Part shown: piece after piece, positions 44,096-52,800 of the stretch | Position numbering within the stretch: position 1 is the first letter of the stretch | Layout: every line of letters starts with the position of its first letter | NCBI GenBank assembly: GCA_963575745.1 | Contig: CAUYUJ010012570.1 | Span: forward strand, 303,198-367,197 | Origin: Prorocentrum cordatum | Lineage: Eukaryota > Sar > Dinophyceae > Prorocentrales > Prorocentraceae | Reading direction: 5' to 3' | DNA: 64,000 nt | The notes under the pieces: generated by a model | What the model was told of the DNA's origin: nothing | The model's database searches: none | Seen by the model: the letters and a program-made list of their open reading frames with translations, nothing else | Made by a program: the position numbers and the translations under genes

Positions 44096-44504
44096 TCTCC
44101 TTGTGCGCGTTGTCCGCTCTCTCCTGCGGTGGCACCGGCGACGCCTTGAGCTTGTCTAGCTCCTTCTGCGCCTGCTGCAGCATGACGTTGTTGCCCGTGC
44201 GCTCACACAACTGCACGAGCTGCTCGAGATCCGACTTGCTGGGCGGCACTGGGGCAGGCGTCGCAGCTGGTGCAGCAGCGGCTTGACCTGCAGCGACTCC
44301 AGCAGTGGTACGACGAAGTGCTGCTGGATCACCGCGAGCCGTCCTGTCGTCTGCTGGGGCAGACTCGACAGGCGCGTTCCACCACTTCTTGCAGTGCTTG
44401 GAATATTGAAAGTCAGATTCGTTCTTCTTGCACCCACAATGGCGGCATTGCCAGCGGGGGCCGCGGCTGAAGTCGCCGCCACCACCGCCACGATCGCCGC
44501 CCAT
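43911..44504 (-). CDS. Family B ORF1: zinc finger plus coiled coil
   Basis: 197 codons starting MGGDRGGGGGDFSRG, 88 nt after the leader relic. A CRHCGCKKNESDF...HCKKW zinc finger (residues 20-41) is followed by an Ala/Pro linker and a strong coiled coil (RLEKKLDKDLKVVHAMEQKL, about residues 135-165). A zinc finger followed by a coiled coil matches ORF1 of family C (CRFC...CRQC, then coiled coil), so both are RNA-binding chaperone-like ORF1 proteins. The original protein was probably longer, because ORF1-like sequence (HDLEEATRRKEQMAEHI, KKRKTDD) continues downstream in another frame. Confidence 0.7.
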   Translation of the reverse strand: MGGDRGGGGGDFSRGPRWQCRHCGCKKNESDFQYSKHCKKWWNAPVESAPADDRTARGDPAALRRTTAGVAAGQAAAAPAATPAPVPPSKSDLEQLVQLCERTGNNVMLQQAQKELDKLKASPVPPQERADNAHKEIARLEKKLDKDLKVVHAMEQKLSNRRGQLESTLAELDKYDVDYKDAIAELHLSVAQPAAHP

Positions 44505-44580
44505 CGCAAGTGCGCCCTAGTGAGTGCCCGAGCCAGAAAGGCCCGCTGTCACGCAGCCGTTTTGAAGTGTCGGTGACAGC

Positions 44581-44592
44581 AAGCTCAAAATG
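44581..44592 (-). other. Possible second, truncated leader relic
   Basis: Directly after the first relic the minus strand reads CATTTTGAGCTT, close to the CATTTTGGCTC part of the DinoSL without its first six bases. This is the tandem pattern expected when a relic-bearing transcript is trans-spliced again at the AG inside CCGTAG. Confidence 0.45.
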
Positions 44593-44614
44593 ATTGAGCC
44601 AAAACGGCTAGGAG
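44593..44614 (-). other. Decayed DinoSL relic at the 5' end of family B
   Basis: The minus strand reads CTCCTAGCCGTTTTGGCTC then AAT, 17 of 22 positions matching the DinoSL, with TAGCC and TTTTGGCTCAA intact. A (CCT)n tract lies directly upstream and the ORF1 start codon 88 nt downstream. Confidence 0.75.
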
Positions 44615-44680
44615 GAGCAGGAGGAGGATGAAAAGGAGGAGGAGGAGGAGGAGGAGGAGGAGGAGGAGGAGGAGGAGTGG
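44608..44680 (+). repeat. (GGA)n tract at the 5' end of family B
   Basis: On the minus strand it is (CCT)n immediately 5' of the leader relic. Confidence 0.9.
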
Positions 44681-44869
44681 GAGCAGCAGGAGGAACCCCC
44701 CCATGAAGCAACGCCCGAAACAACGCAGCGGCACGAGAAGCTTGGGGCGGGCGGGCGGGCGGCTGCCTCGTCTCGGCCGCGCGCCGCTCCCGGGGCGTTC
44801 GGGCAGCCCTCCTCCGCCCTGGCGGGCGGGCAGGCCTGCCTCCAGTCGGGCAGCCCTCTCGGCTGCCGC

Positions 44870-45115
44870 CAGGCGAGGGCGGAGGGCGGAGGGCGGGCCG
44901 GGGGCGGAGAGGGGAGAAGGGGGCGGAGGGGGCGGCTGGGGGGGGGAGGAGGGGCAGAGGGGGGAGGGGGGCGGAGGCCGGAGGGGGAGGGGGCGGAGGG
45001 GGCGGAGGGGAAAGGGGGGCGGAGGCCAGAGAGGAAGGGATCGGAGGGGGGGGCCGGACGGGGGGGCGGAGGGGAGGGGGGGCGGCGGGAGCGGGGGGGG
45101 GGCGAGGAAGCGAAC
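44870..45115 (+). repeat. G-rich minisatellite (GGGGGCGGAGG-type)
   Basis: Long G-runs every few bases on the + strand. Potential quadruplex DNA. Open frames across it on both strands are composition artefacts. Confidence 0.8.
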
Positions 45116-45547
45116 GCCAGGCCTGCTCCTCCGCCCCGCGCAGCGGCCTTTGCCCTGGCCCCGCCCCCGTGCGTGGAGCAGCGGGCGGCGGCCTCGGCCG
45201 CCGGTGGCTGCCGACATCGGGCGGCCCTCCGGCGGCGAGTGTGCTCCAAGGTGGCAACAATGCCCTCCTCCTCGCTGCCACCCCGCGTGGGGCTGGCAGT
45301 GGGTTCCAATGGTCCACCCAATATCCACACACACATGCACACTTGGTGTTCACACTCTGTCTCTCTCCATTCCTTCGCCCCCTGTCTCTGCATCCTCCCC
45401 TGGCCATCGCATCTTTCCGCCTTGTCTCCACGCTGGCCTCGTGCGCGATCCTATCTAGCCCCTGCGAAGATGCTGGGCGACCGTGAGGGTGAGGGGGGGA
45501 GGGGTGCGGGGGTGGAGGGCGAAGGGAAGAGGTCGGAGGCCCCAGAG

Positions 45548-45715
45548 GGGGTCCAAGTGGATGGTGTCGGAGGATCGCGCCGCATCGCCGATGCATCGTC
45601 GATGCGGCTCGATGTGCAGCCCGATCTTCTCCGCGGCAATGGCGCCGATGCATCGCCGACGTCGCCGTTGCATCATCGATGCGGCCCGATCCTCCGACCC
45701 CATCTACTCGGGTCC
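45548..45715. mobile_element. Foldback element, family M2, copy 1
   Basis: The left end TGTCGGAGGATCG and right end CGATCCTCCGACCCC extend to 29-bp inverted repeats with 24 matches. The interior is rich in GATGCATCG palindromes. A second copy is at 57502-57682. Confidence 0.75.
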
Positions 45716-46741
45716 AATCTAGGAGGGCACTAGAACGCGGGGGGGGCGGCGAAGGGAAGAGGGGGGGAGGAGACAGGAACCCAGCCGGGATCCTGGACCA
45801 GCTGGGATTGGGTGCCGTCCGCCTCTTGCGCAGGAATCGTCAAACTTGGCTCGCTCAGGATCAATGCGGGAAGGCTGACCAGGACTGTCGCTCCTGGCGA
45901 GCCCGGGCGCCACCAGATTCTGTTTGTCATCTGACCTCGATGACGAGACGCAGAACTCGCTCAAACCAGACAGACCTTCAGAACACTCTTTCTTGCAAGG
46001 AAGACACAGCCTGGGAGAGGCCTCACCCTTCCCGTGGGAACAGCGACCATTCCCCAGGGGTATCGAACAAACGCTTGCGAAGAGTTTGCATGCGAACCGG
46101 AACTGAGCACGTAGGGGCCTTTCCATGATCATTTTCAAGTCAGCCTCCACTTCCTGTTGCTCACGCTGATCGAAGGGAGTGGTCCTGATTGGAGACGGGA
46201 AGGAGGGAGGAGGGAGGAGGAGCAGTTTCCCCCCATCCCTTCCTTCATCGTCAGTTTCCCTCCGCCATCCCGCGCTCCCCTCCCCCCCCGCACCTACGTT
46301 GACATTGCCACATGGTCATACTAATAATTACTCAGACCGCTCCCCTCCGCACCCCCTCGTCTTCTCACCGTCTTCCTTCCGTCCCCTGCCATCCCCGACA
46401 TGCCCTTTCCCCCCCTCCTGCTTCCTCGCTTCTCCCCCCTCCCGTGCCGTCCTCGTCCCTCTTCTTTCTCGCCCGTTTTTCTGCTTCTTTCGCCCTTCTG
46501 GATTCCTTCGTTCCTCGCTTTTCCATCGTCCCTCCTCCCGCATTCCCCCCCCCCCTCCAGGATGCGAGAGAGAGATGGAGTGAGAGAGAGAGAGAGAGAC
46601 AGAGAGCGAAACAGAGAGAGAGGGAGAAATTATATGTATATGTATATATATACAGAGAGAAAGGGAGGGAGAGAAACGAACCATTACAGTACATGTATGT
46701 GGCTGAGCCCCCCAGCACCCCTCATCGGGACCCATTAGCCC
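45716..46741. other. No gene seen
   Basis: Short frames, C-rich tracts (46210-46290, 46540-46560) and a (GA)n stretch at 46562-46675. Confidence 0.5.
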
Positions 46742-46746
46742 CATCG

Positions 46747-46810
<64 letters not shown>

Positions 46811-46920
46811 TATCATCATCATCATCATCAGCATCAGCATCATCAGCAGCAGCATCATCAGCATCAGCATCAGCATCAGCATCAGCATCAGCATCATCAT
46901 CATCATCATCATCACTATCG

Positions 46921-46983
<63 letters not shown>

Positions 46984-46984
46984 A
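46742..46984 (+). repeat. (ATC)n microsatellite
   Basis: About 240 bp of CAT/ATC repeats with AGC variants. Read as poly-Asp on the minus strand and poly-Ser on the plus strand. Confidence 0.95.
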
Positions 46985-48168
46985 TACCGTCGCGTTTCTC
47001 CGCATCTGCATGCTCATCGTACAGCAGAGCGAAGACCAACCTTAGCTTCGGAGGGGTGCCCTCCTCTCCACCCCCCCTATCCTCCCCTCCCTCCGCCCCT
47101 GCTTCTCACATGGGTGCAGGGAGCGGACGAGCACATCTGAAGAAGAGGAAGGCAAGTGACATGTTCAGGGCGAGGATGAAAGATACGGGAAGGACGCCTT
47201 TTGCAGTACTTGCCTTATCCCCGTCAGATTCATCCCTATCCTCATGCTCTTCCTCCGCGGCAGCGTTGGCCTTTTCATGATCTTCGTCCTCCATATCATC
47301 ATGCCAGTTTTCGTGGCCCTCAATTTCTCTCGTTCTCCTGATCATCGTCCTCCTCGTCCTCGTCCTCGTCCGTCTTGCTGCTTATCCTCACGCCGCCCCC
47401 CTTCACTTGTCTCCATCCTCGTCTACACCTTCCTCTGTTCTTCTTCCATATCTTATGCACGTCTTCATTGTCGTCGTTATTATCCTCATCGTATTGCTGC
47501 TGGGTCTTGCGCCGCCCACTTTCATCATCCTCGGTCCTCGTCGTCGTCCTTCTTCTCCTCCTCATATGCCGTTCTCTGTCATCCATCCTCTCTCCTTCCT
47601 CCTCCCTCAGTCATCCGCGCCCTCGCCCTCATCATCCGAAACATTCCCGTCACAGTTATTCTATCTGGGCTCATCATCCCCATCACCACCATCGCGTTTC
47701 TCCTCAATCTGCATGCTCATCTTGCAGCGGCTGGCACGGCAGGTAAGACTAATCTCAGCTTCGGCGGGGTGACCTCCTCTTCTCCCTCCCATCCTCCCCA
47801 TCCTCCGCCCCTACCTCTCCTATGAGTACAGGGAGCTCACGAGGAGAACTATTTGAACATGAGAAGGACAAGTGGTATGATCAGGGCGAGGATGAGAGAT
47901 GCGGAGATGAAGCCTCTGAAGTATGGCTCTTATCCCGGCTTGCTGCTGATCCTCATGCCGGTCCCCCCCCATCCCTCCTCTCCGTCCTCGTCCTTATCTT
48001 CCTCCTGATCTTCTTCCATGCCTGATCCACATCTGCATGGTCATCGTGATCAGCCCCGCCGTGCTGCTCATGGTCCTCGCGGCGCCCCCTCTCGTCCTCC
48101 TCCGGTCCCGTCGTCGTCGTCGTCCTCCTCCTCCTGATATTCCGGTGCCCTGTCATCCGTCCTCTCTG
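46985..48168 (+). repeat. Degenerate tandem duplication of about 700 bp
   Basis: TCGCGTTTCTCC...TCTGCATGCTCATC, AGCTTCGG.GGGGTG and TCAGGGCGAGGATGA recur near 46988, 47046 and 47168, and again near 47692, 47758 and 47881. Between them are CCTCGT-rich degenerate repeats. No gene recognised. Confidence 0.7.
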
Positions 48169-48333
48169 CAGGAGGAGAAAAAACACACAGACACAATTGA
48201 TCGTCGATTTCCCAGAAAATATGGGGAAATATGGGAAGTGGGGGGGAAGACAAAGTCCCAGAACATAATTATGGAAACATGTGGGGACTCCTTGTATCTG
48301 TGTGTATTCATTTGTGTGTCCCAGGGCCCCTTC
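48169..48333 (+). repeat. 165-bp dispersed repeat R1, copy 1
   Basis: Starts CAGGAGGAGAAAAAACACAC and ends TGTGTCCCAGGGCCCCTTCC. It shares GAAAATATGGG and AAGTGGGGGGG with copies at 57683 and 58525. Confidence 0.85.
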
Positions 48334-48461
48334 CTCTCTCTCCTTCCTCCTCCCATCCTGGGCCATCCTCTCCCCTGGGCGCGCCTCCCCCCTGGCGCCC
48401 CGCGCCTGCCGCCGCCGCCGCCGCCCGCCCCCCCCCCATCCCCCCCCCCCCCCCGCGAATG

Positions 48462-48506
48462 AGCGTCGATCTCCTCCCTCCTCCTTCCTCCTCCTTCTCC
48501 TTCTCC
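48462..48506 (+). repeat. (CCT)n tract directly upstream of the DinoSL
   Basis: A polypyrimidine stretch (CTCCTTCTCCTTCTCC at its 3' end) runs to the base before the leader, preceded by C-runs at 48430-48455. Confidence 0.9.
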
Positions 48507-48528
48507 TCCGTAGCCATTTTGGCTCAAG
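48507..48528 (+). other. Exact dinoflagellate spliced leader (DinoSL)
   Basis: TCCG then TAGCCATTTTGGCTCAAG: all 22 positions match the leader trans-spliced to dinoflagellate nuclear mRNAs (first base D, here T). No donor GT follows, so this is not an SL RNA gene but a leader captured by reverse transcription of a mature mRNA. Confidence 0.95.
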
Positions 48529-48683
48529 GGCTTTGTCTTGGCGGGCTGAGCCCGCATAGGCAGAAACGGACACCGCTGACACCGCGGCAGTGCGAGGGCG
48601 CTTGCGCCCGATCAGTTTCTTTGCAGTGCTGGTTCGCCCCAGCAACTGCTTCTCCACGGGGCTCGGAGCTCCCGAGCCATCCC

Positions 48684-49775
48684 ATGTCTTCGAAGGCGGC
48701 GAAGCGGCGGCAGAATGAGAGTGAGAACTGGGTCTGTCGTTTCTGCGTCCACGCTGTCACGAAGAAACCCTGGTTCAACAAAGCAGGGGTCATGTACTGT
48801 CGCCAGTGCAGCCTGCACAAGTCCGTGTGCTTCAAAGAGAATCTCAAGCAGTCGGAGTCTCCAAGCACTTCTACTCGGTCTGCCACGCTCGAGGCCAAGT
48901 GTGCGGAGCTTCAAGAGCAAGTCAGACAGCTTCAAGCAGCAAGGCGTTCTTCTCCTGATTCAGGTACTGGGAACCCTCCTCCTTGGGCTGCTGATGCTAA
49001 GCAGTGTGACAAGCGCAGCAGGATCAAGTACCTGGAAGGTCTCATCAAGCAAGTGGCGAGTGGAGGCTTTTCCCAGGACGAGGAGCTGCTCAGACGGTAC
49101 CGAGAAGAGAAGTCTGCCCTCGAGACGGCCTTGTTTGCTGACAGACCTGTTGAGGAGCAGGCTCGCAGTTTGGCAAACCGGCTTCAAAGTGCTCGGCATA
49201 AGGAAACGCAGCTGCAGAAGGCCCGCGATGAGCAGCAGAGCAAGATCAGCGAGCTCCAGAAGGTCTTGGAGAGCCTCGACACGCGTTTGGTTGAGGCCAA
49301 GGAGGAGGTCCTGCGGCTTGAATGTGAGACGAGGGCAACCATGTCCAAGGCTCAGCCACCCGACGGCAGTGGGGAAGGGCCTCCTTCGTTGCGGCAAATG
49401 CTCCCCACGCTCTCTGTGTCGGTCGAGCAGCTGGGGGTGGTCGCTTCTGGGCTGGGGGTTCCTCCAGACCTCTTGGAAGAGCTGCAGGCGATGGCGGCCA
49501 CGATCAAGAAGCTCGCCGAACTCCCTGCAGCGCAGCCACCCACCCCAGAGCCACAGCAGCAACCGCAGACGCCCGAGGAGCCCGAGGAGGACCCCGAGGA
49601 GGACCCTGCGCCACATGTTGAGTCCATGGACGTGGATGATCTGCGGGCTACTCTGGATGCAGCAGGGATACCTGCGCAACCCTCGGATGACGCCGAGGTG
49701 CTGCGTGGCAAGATCAGGAAGATGCAGACGAGCTACCTCTCCATGTGCAAGCGGCAAAAGCCGTCGGCCGAGTAG
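48684..49775 (+). CDS. Family C ORF1: zinc finger, coiled coils, SAP-like C-terminus
   Basis: 363 aa starting MSSKAAKRRQNESENW; first ATG in frame after the leader that gives the full zinc finger. CRFC...GVMYCRQC (residues 14-38) forms a four-cysteine finger. Residues about 60-230 form coiled coils (AELQEQVRQLQAARR, ELQKVLESLDTRLVEAKEE), followed by a Pro/Gln/Glu-rich linker. A C-terminal segment (DVDDLRATLDAAGIPAQ then EVLRGKIRK) resembles an SAP-type helix pair. By analogy with LINE ORF1 proteins it should coat the element RNA as an oligomer. The same arrangement occurs in family B ORF1. The +1 frame is also open across the whole ORF and runs into ORF2. Confidence 0.85.
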   Translation: MSSKAAKRRQNESENWVCRFCVHAVTKKPWFNKAGVMYCRQCSLHKSVCFKENLKQSESPSTSTRSATLEAKCAELQEQVRQLQAARRSSPDSGTGNPPPWAADAKQCDKRSRIKYLEGLIKQVASGGFSQDEELLRRYREEKSALETALFADRPVEEQARSLANRLQSARHKETQLQKARDEQQSKISELQKVLESLDTRLVEAKEEVLRLECETRATMSKAQPPDGSGEGPPSLRQMLPTLSVSVEQLGVVASGLGVPPDLLEELQAMAATIKKLAELPAAQPPTPEPQQQPQTPEEPEEDPEEDPAPHVESMDVDDLRATLDAAGIPAQPSDDAEVLRGKIRKMQTSYLSMCKRQKPSAE

Positions 49776-49806
49776 GTTCTCGCTTGTGTTCAATGTGCTC
49801 AGTGTG

Positions 49807-52800
49807 ATGGTTGGAAGTGTTAGTGGAATGATGGTTGTTTCGGAAAGTGCAGGACCTTCCCCGCGAATGGAAGGAATATTGGGCTCGAGTGGCGACCGCT
49901 GTGTACTCGGAAGCGCTGGACCTGTTGTTGGGATGACTGGCACTGGTGATTGCGTGGAGGAGGCCAGCGGGAGCCCTTTCTCATTGAGTCGATGTGCTAT
50001 TTCAGATGATGGTTCTAATTTTGCAGGGTTGGGACCTGCTTCTGTCCCATTGGCTTATGTGAATGCTGGTATGTGGAGTACAAGGGCTTCCACCAGTCTT
50101 TTGTCTGCCCCTGGTAGTGGGCCAGGTGCTGGGGCTTCGGCGTCGGCCTCCTGTTCAGGGACAGCGTTGAGTTCGGCGACTCGGCAGTTCTCTGCATTGG
50201 GAGCAGTTCTGGGTCCTGCCATCGTCCCTTCGCTAATGGAGGGCGACCGCTGTGCTCTCGGAAGCGCTGGACCTGTTGTCGGGCCGACTGGCGCAGGTGA
50301 TTGCGTGAATGAGGCCAGTGGAAGCCCTCCCTCAGGGAAGGCTTTTTTTCGGAGTACTACGGCTTCCACCAGGCTCTTGTCTGCCCCTGGTAGTGGGCCA
50401 GGTTCTGGGGCTTCGGCGTCGGCTTCATGTACCAGGACAGCGGCGAGTTCGGCGACTCGGCATTTCTCTGCATCTGGTGCTTTTCTGGAATCTACCTTCG
50501 TCCCTTCGCTTATGGAGGGCGGCCGCTGTGTTCTCGGAAGCGCTGGACCTGTTGTCGGGCTGACTGGCGCAGGTGATTGCGTGAATGAGGCCAGTGGAAG
50601 CCCTCCCCCAGGGAAGGCTAGTATGCGGGGAACTACGGCTACCACCAGTCTCTTGTCTGCCCCTGGTAGCGGGCCAGGGGCTTGGGCTTCGGCGTCGGCC
50701 TCCTGTTCCAGGTCAGCGGCGGGTTCGGCGACGCGGCATTTCTCTGCCCCTGGTGGTGGGCCAAGTGCTGGCAGTTCGGCGTCAAGGTCAGCTGTTTCAG
50801 GCGGTTGGGGGCAGCCCGCGGTCATTGCCCCAAACGATGCGGCTGATGGTCCACCTCTCACTGGTACGAGGTCGGCTAAACGTTGCTGCATCACGACAGT
50901 CAATGCTGGCTCGCATGGGCCGCTGTTTGAGTATCTCTCGGAGTACCAGGGCTCGGTTCTCTTGGCGCAGGAGACCAGAGTCGTGGAGGCCCGTTTAGGA
51001 GAATTTCAGAATAGGGCGAGGGATGCAGGCTGGCACGGGCTGTGGTCAGCAGCGTTAGAGACGGGCGAGTCGGCCATGTCCAACTCGAGTGGGGTGGTGG
51101 TCTTTGCTCGCACCAACATCACCATCACCGCCCCCCCTGACGGCAGCCATGTGATATATCCTGGAAGAGCGGTATGCGCCCACGTGCAATGTGGGGTCCC
51201 AGGTGGCATTGTTTTTGCTAGCGTTTACTTTGTGACGGCGATTGGCATGACTGGAGAAAATCTTGCTATACTTTGGGCAGTTGTGCAGAGGATTGCTCAG
51301 TGGCAGGCTCTGGGGCTGGACTGGGTGATAGGCGGAGATTGGAATTGCGACTTCTATGCCGTCAATGTCAAAGGTTGGGTCGAGAAGCTTGCAGGCTTGG
51401 CGTTTGTTCCGTCGGAGGCCACGTGCATTACCGACGCTGGTTCGTCCAAGATTGATTATTTTCTGGCCGCCAGCAACTTGGTTCCAAGACTCGACAGGCA
51501 GGCGGTGGTGATGAATGCCCAAGCCACCATTCCACCTCCACATTTTCCCGTGCAGCTGGTGGTCCATGGGTCGGACAGGCCCATGTGGTGTCGAGTTGCT
51601 GATGAACCGAGGAAGTTTCCCCCGATCCCACCAGTAGGATGTGCGAGGTACCCTTACAACTGGGACGGGATCAAAGGCATGTTTGAGTCGGTGAAGGCGC
51701 CCAGTGACTTACCGCGTGTGTGGGATGCAGTACTTGATGGCGTTGATTTCGAGATCGCTGGGAGATTTGACAAAGTCGATGGTAAGGCCCAGGAATTCGT
51801 TGGACGAGCTGGACCCCCGAGATTCAAATGGGAACAAACGACATGGACTCCACCTCGAAAGCGAGAATATCGAGACTCCAGGGTAGCTGCGTGGGCCACG
51901 GCAAAGCGTTGGGTGGCCCACTTGCGGTCGGAGAAGGATAAGCTGCACCGTTTCTGTGAGCGGCTCCGAATATGCAGTGCGGTGTGCACGTTAACCGAGA
52001 TGCAGTACTTCAAGGTGCTGCAGGCGTTCGACGAGGCTGGGAGATATTGTGACAAGATTTCTGCTGAGCAGTGGGTGCTCAAGGAGTTGGGTGAGGAGTT
52101 CAGTGAATTTCTGCAAAAAGGGTTGGTGATGATTGTCGATCCAAACTTTGAGAGTATCACTGATGCCATTTCCGCCCAGGCCGACAAGGTTTTAGGCCAG
52201 GAGCGTTCTAGAACGGAAAAGATTTGGAGAGAATGGGCTCGTGAGTCTTTCTTGGAAGGGGCCAGTCGGGCCCATGCGATGTCCAAAGTCCGAGCACAAG
52301 CTGAAGTACTCCAATATTGTCAGGAGTCGCAGCCATACCAGCTTGCTGACCAGACTTTGCGGCAGTGGTCCAAGGTATGGACGCATCATCGGCTTCAAGC
52401 GCCTGATCTTCCCTCGGATTCCAGTGAGTGGGACGCTCTTCCCCATATCTCTTTTACTGATGTAAGGAATGTGGTGAGGTCCTTTTCGACCAAGACAGCT
52501 GCTGGCCCTACGAGGTTGGCGCCGAGGAGTCTGGACGTCCTGTCCGACGGCGCGCTCCAAGCTATTGGCAACCTTTTCATGTTATGTGAACGGTGGTTGT
52601 GCTGGCCAGCAGATCGAATATACAGCGAACTCGTGCGACTGCCGAAACCCGATGGCGATCACCGATTAATTGTTCTGAGTAACGCACTGATACGTGTATG
52701 GGGGAAACTCAGGCGACCGATTTCGAGGGAATGGCAAGATCGATATGCCTGCCATGAGATGTGGGGCACGAAATCGGGGCAGACTTCGAGCGATTCGGCA

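Larger units (their letters stand above)
41311..44614 (-). mobile_element. Family B LINE, non-autonomous deletion derivative
   Basis: On the minus strand: leader relic (44614-44593), ORF1 with zinc finger and coiled coil, Ala-rich linker, post-RT region, zinc finger, RNase H, two CxxC modules, a short 3' UTR, then (TCC)n. There is no endonuclease and no RT motif between ORF1 and the post-RT region. The post-RT part aligns with family C (DPTWYCAV...LRRSWESV against DPIYHATL...LHRAWEKL). Confidence 0.8.

Noticed and set aside
46722-47039. Poly-Asp protein
   Set aside because: Translation of the (ATC)n microsatellite.
48507-48600. SL RNA gene
   Set aside because: No donor GT or SL RNA body after the leader; a UTR and ORF1 follow instead.
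48715-49775. N-terminal extension of family C ORF2 over ORF1
   Set aside because: The other frame has the zinc finger and coiled coil, so this part is a shadow of ORF1.
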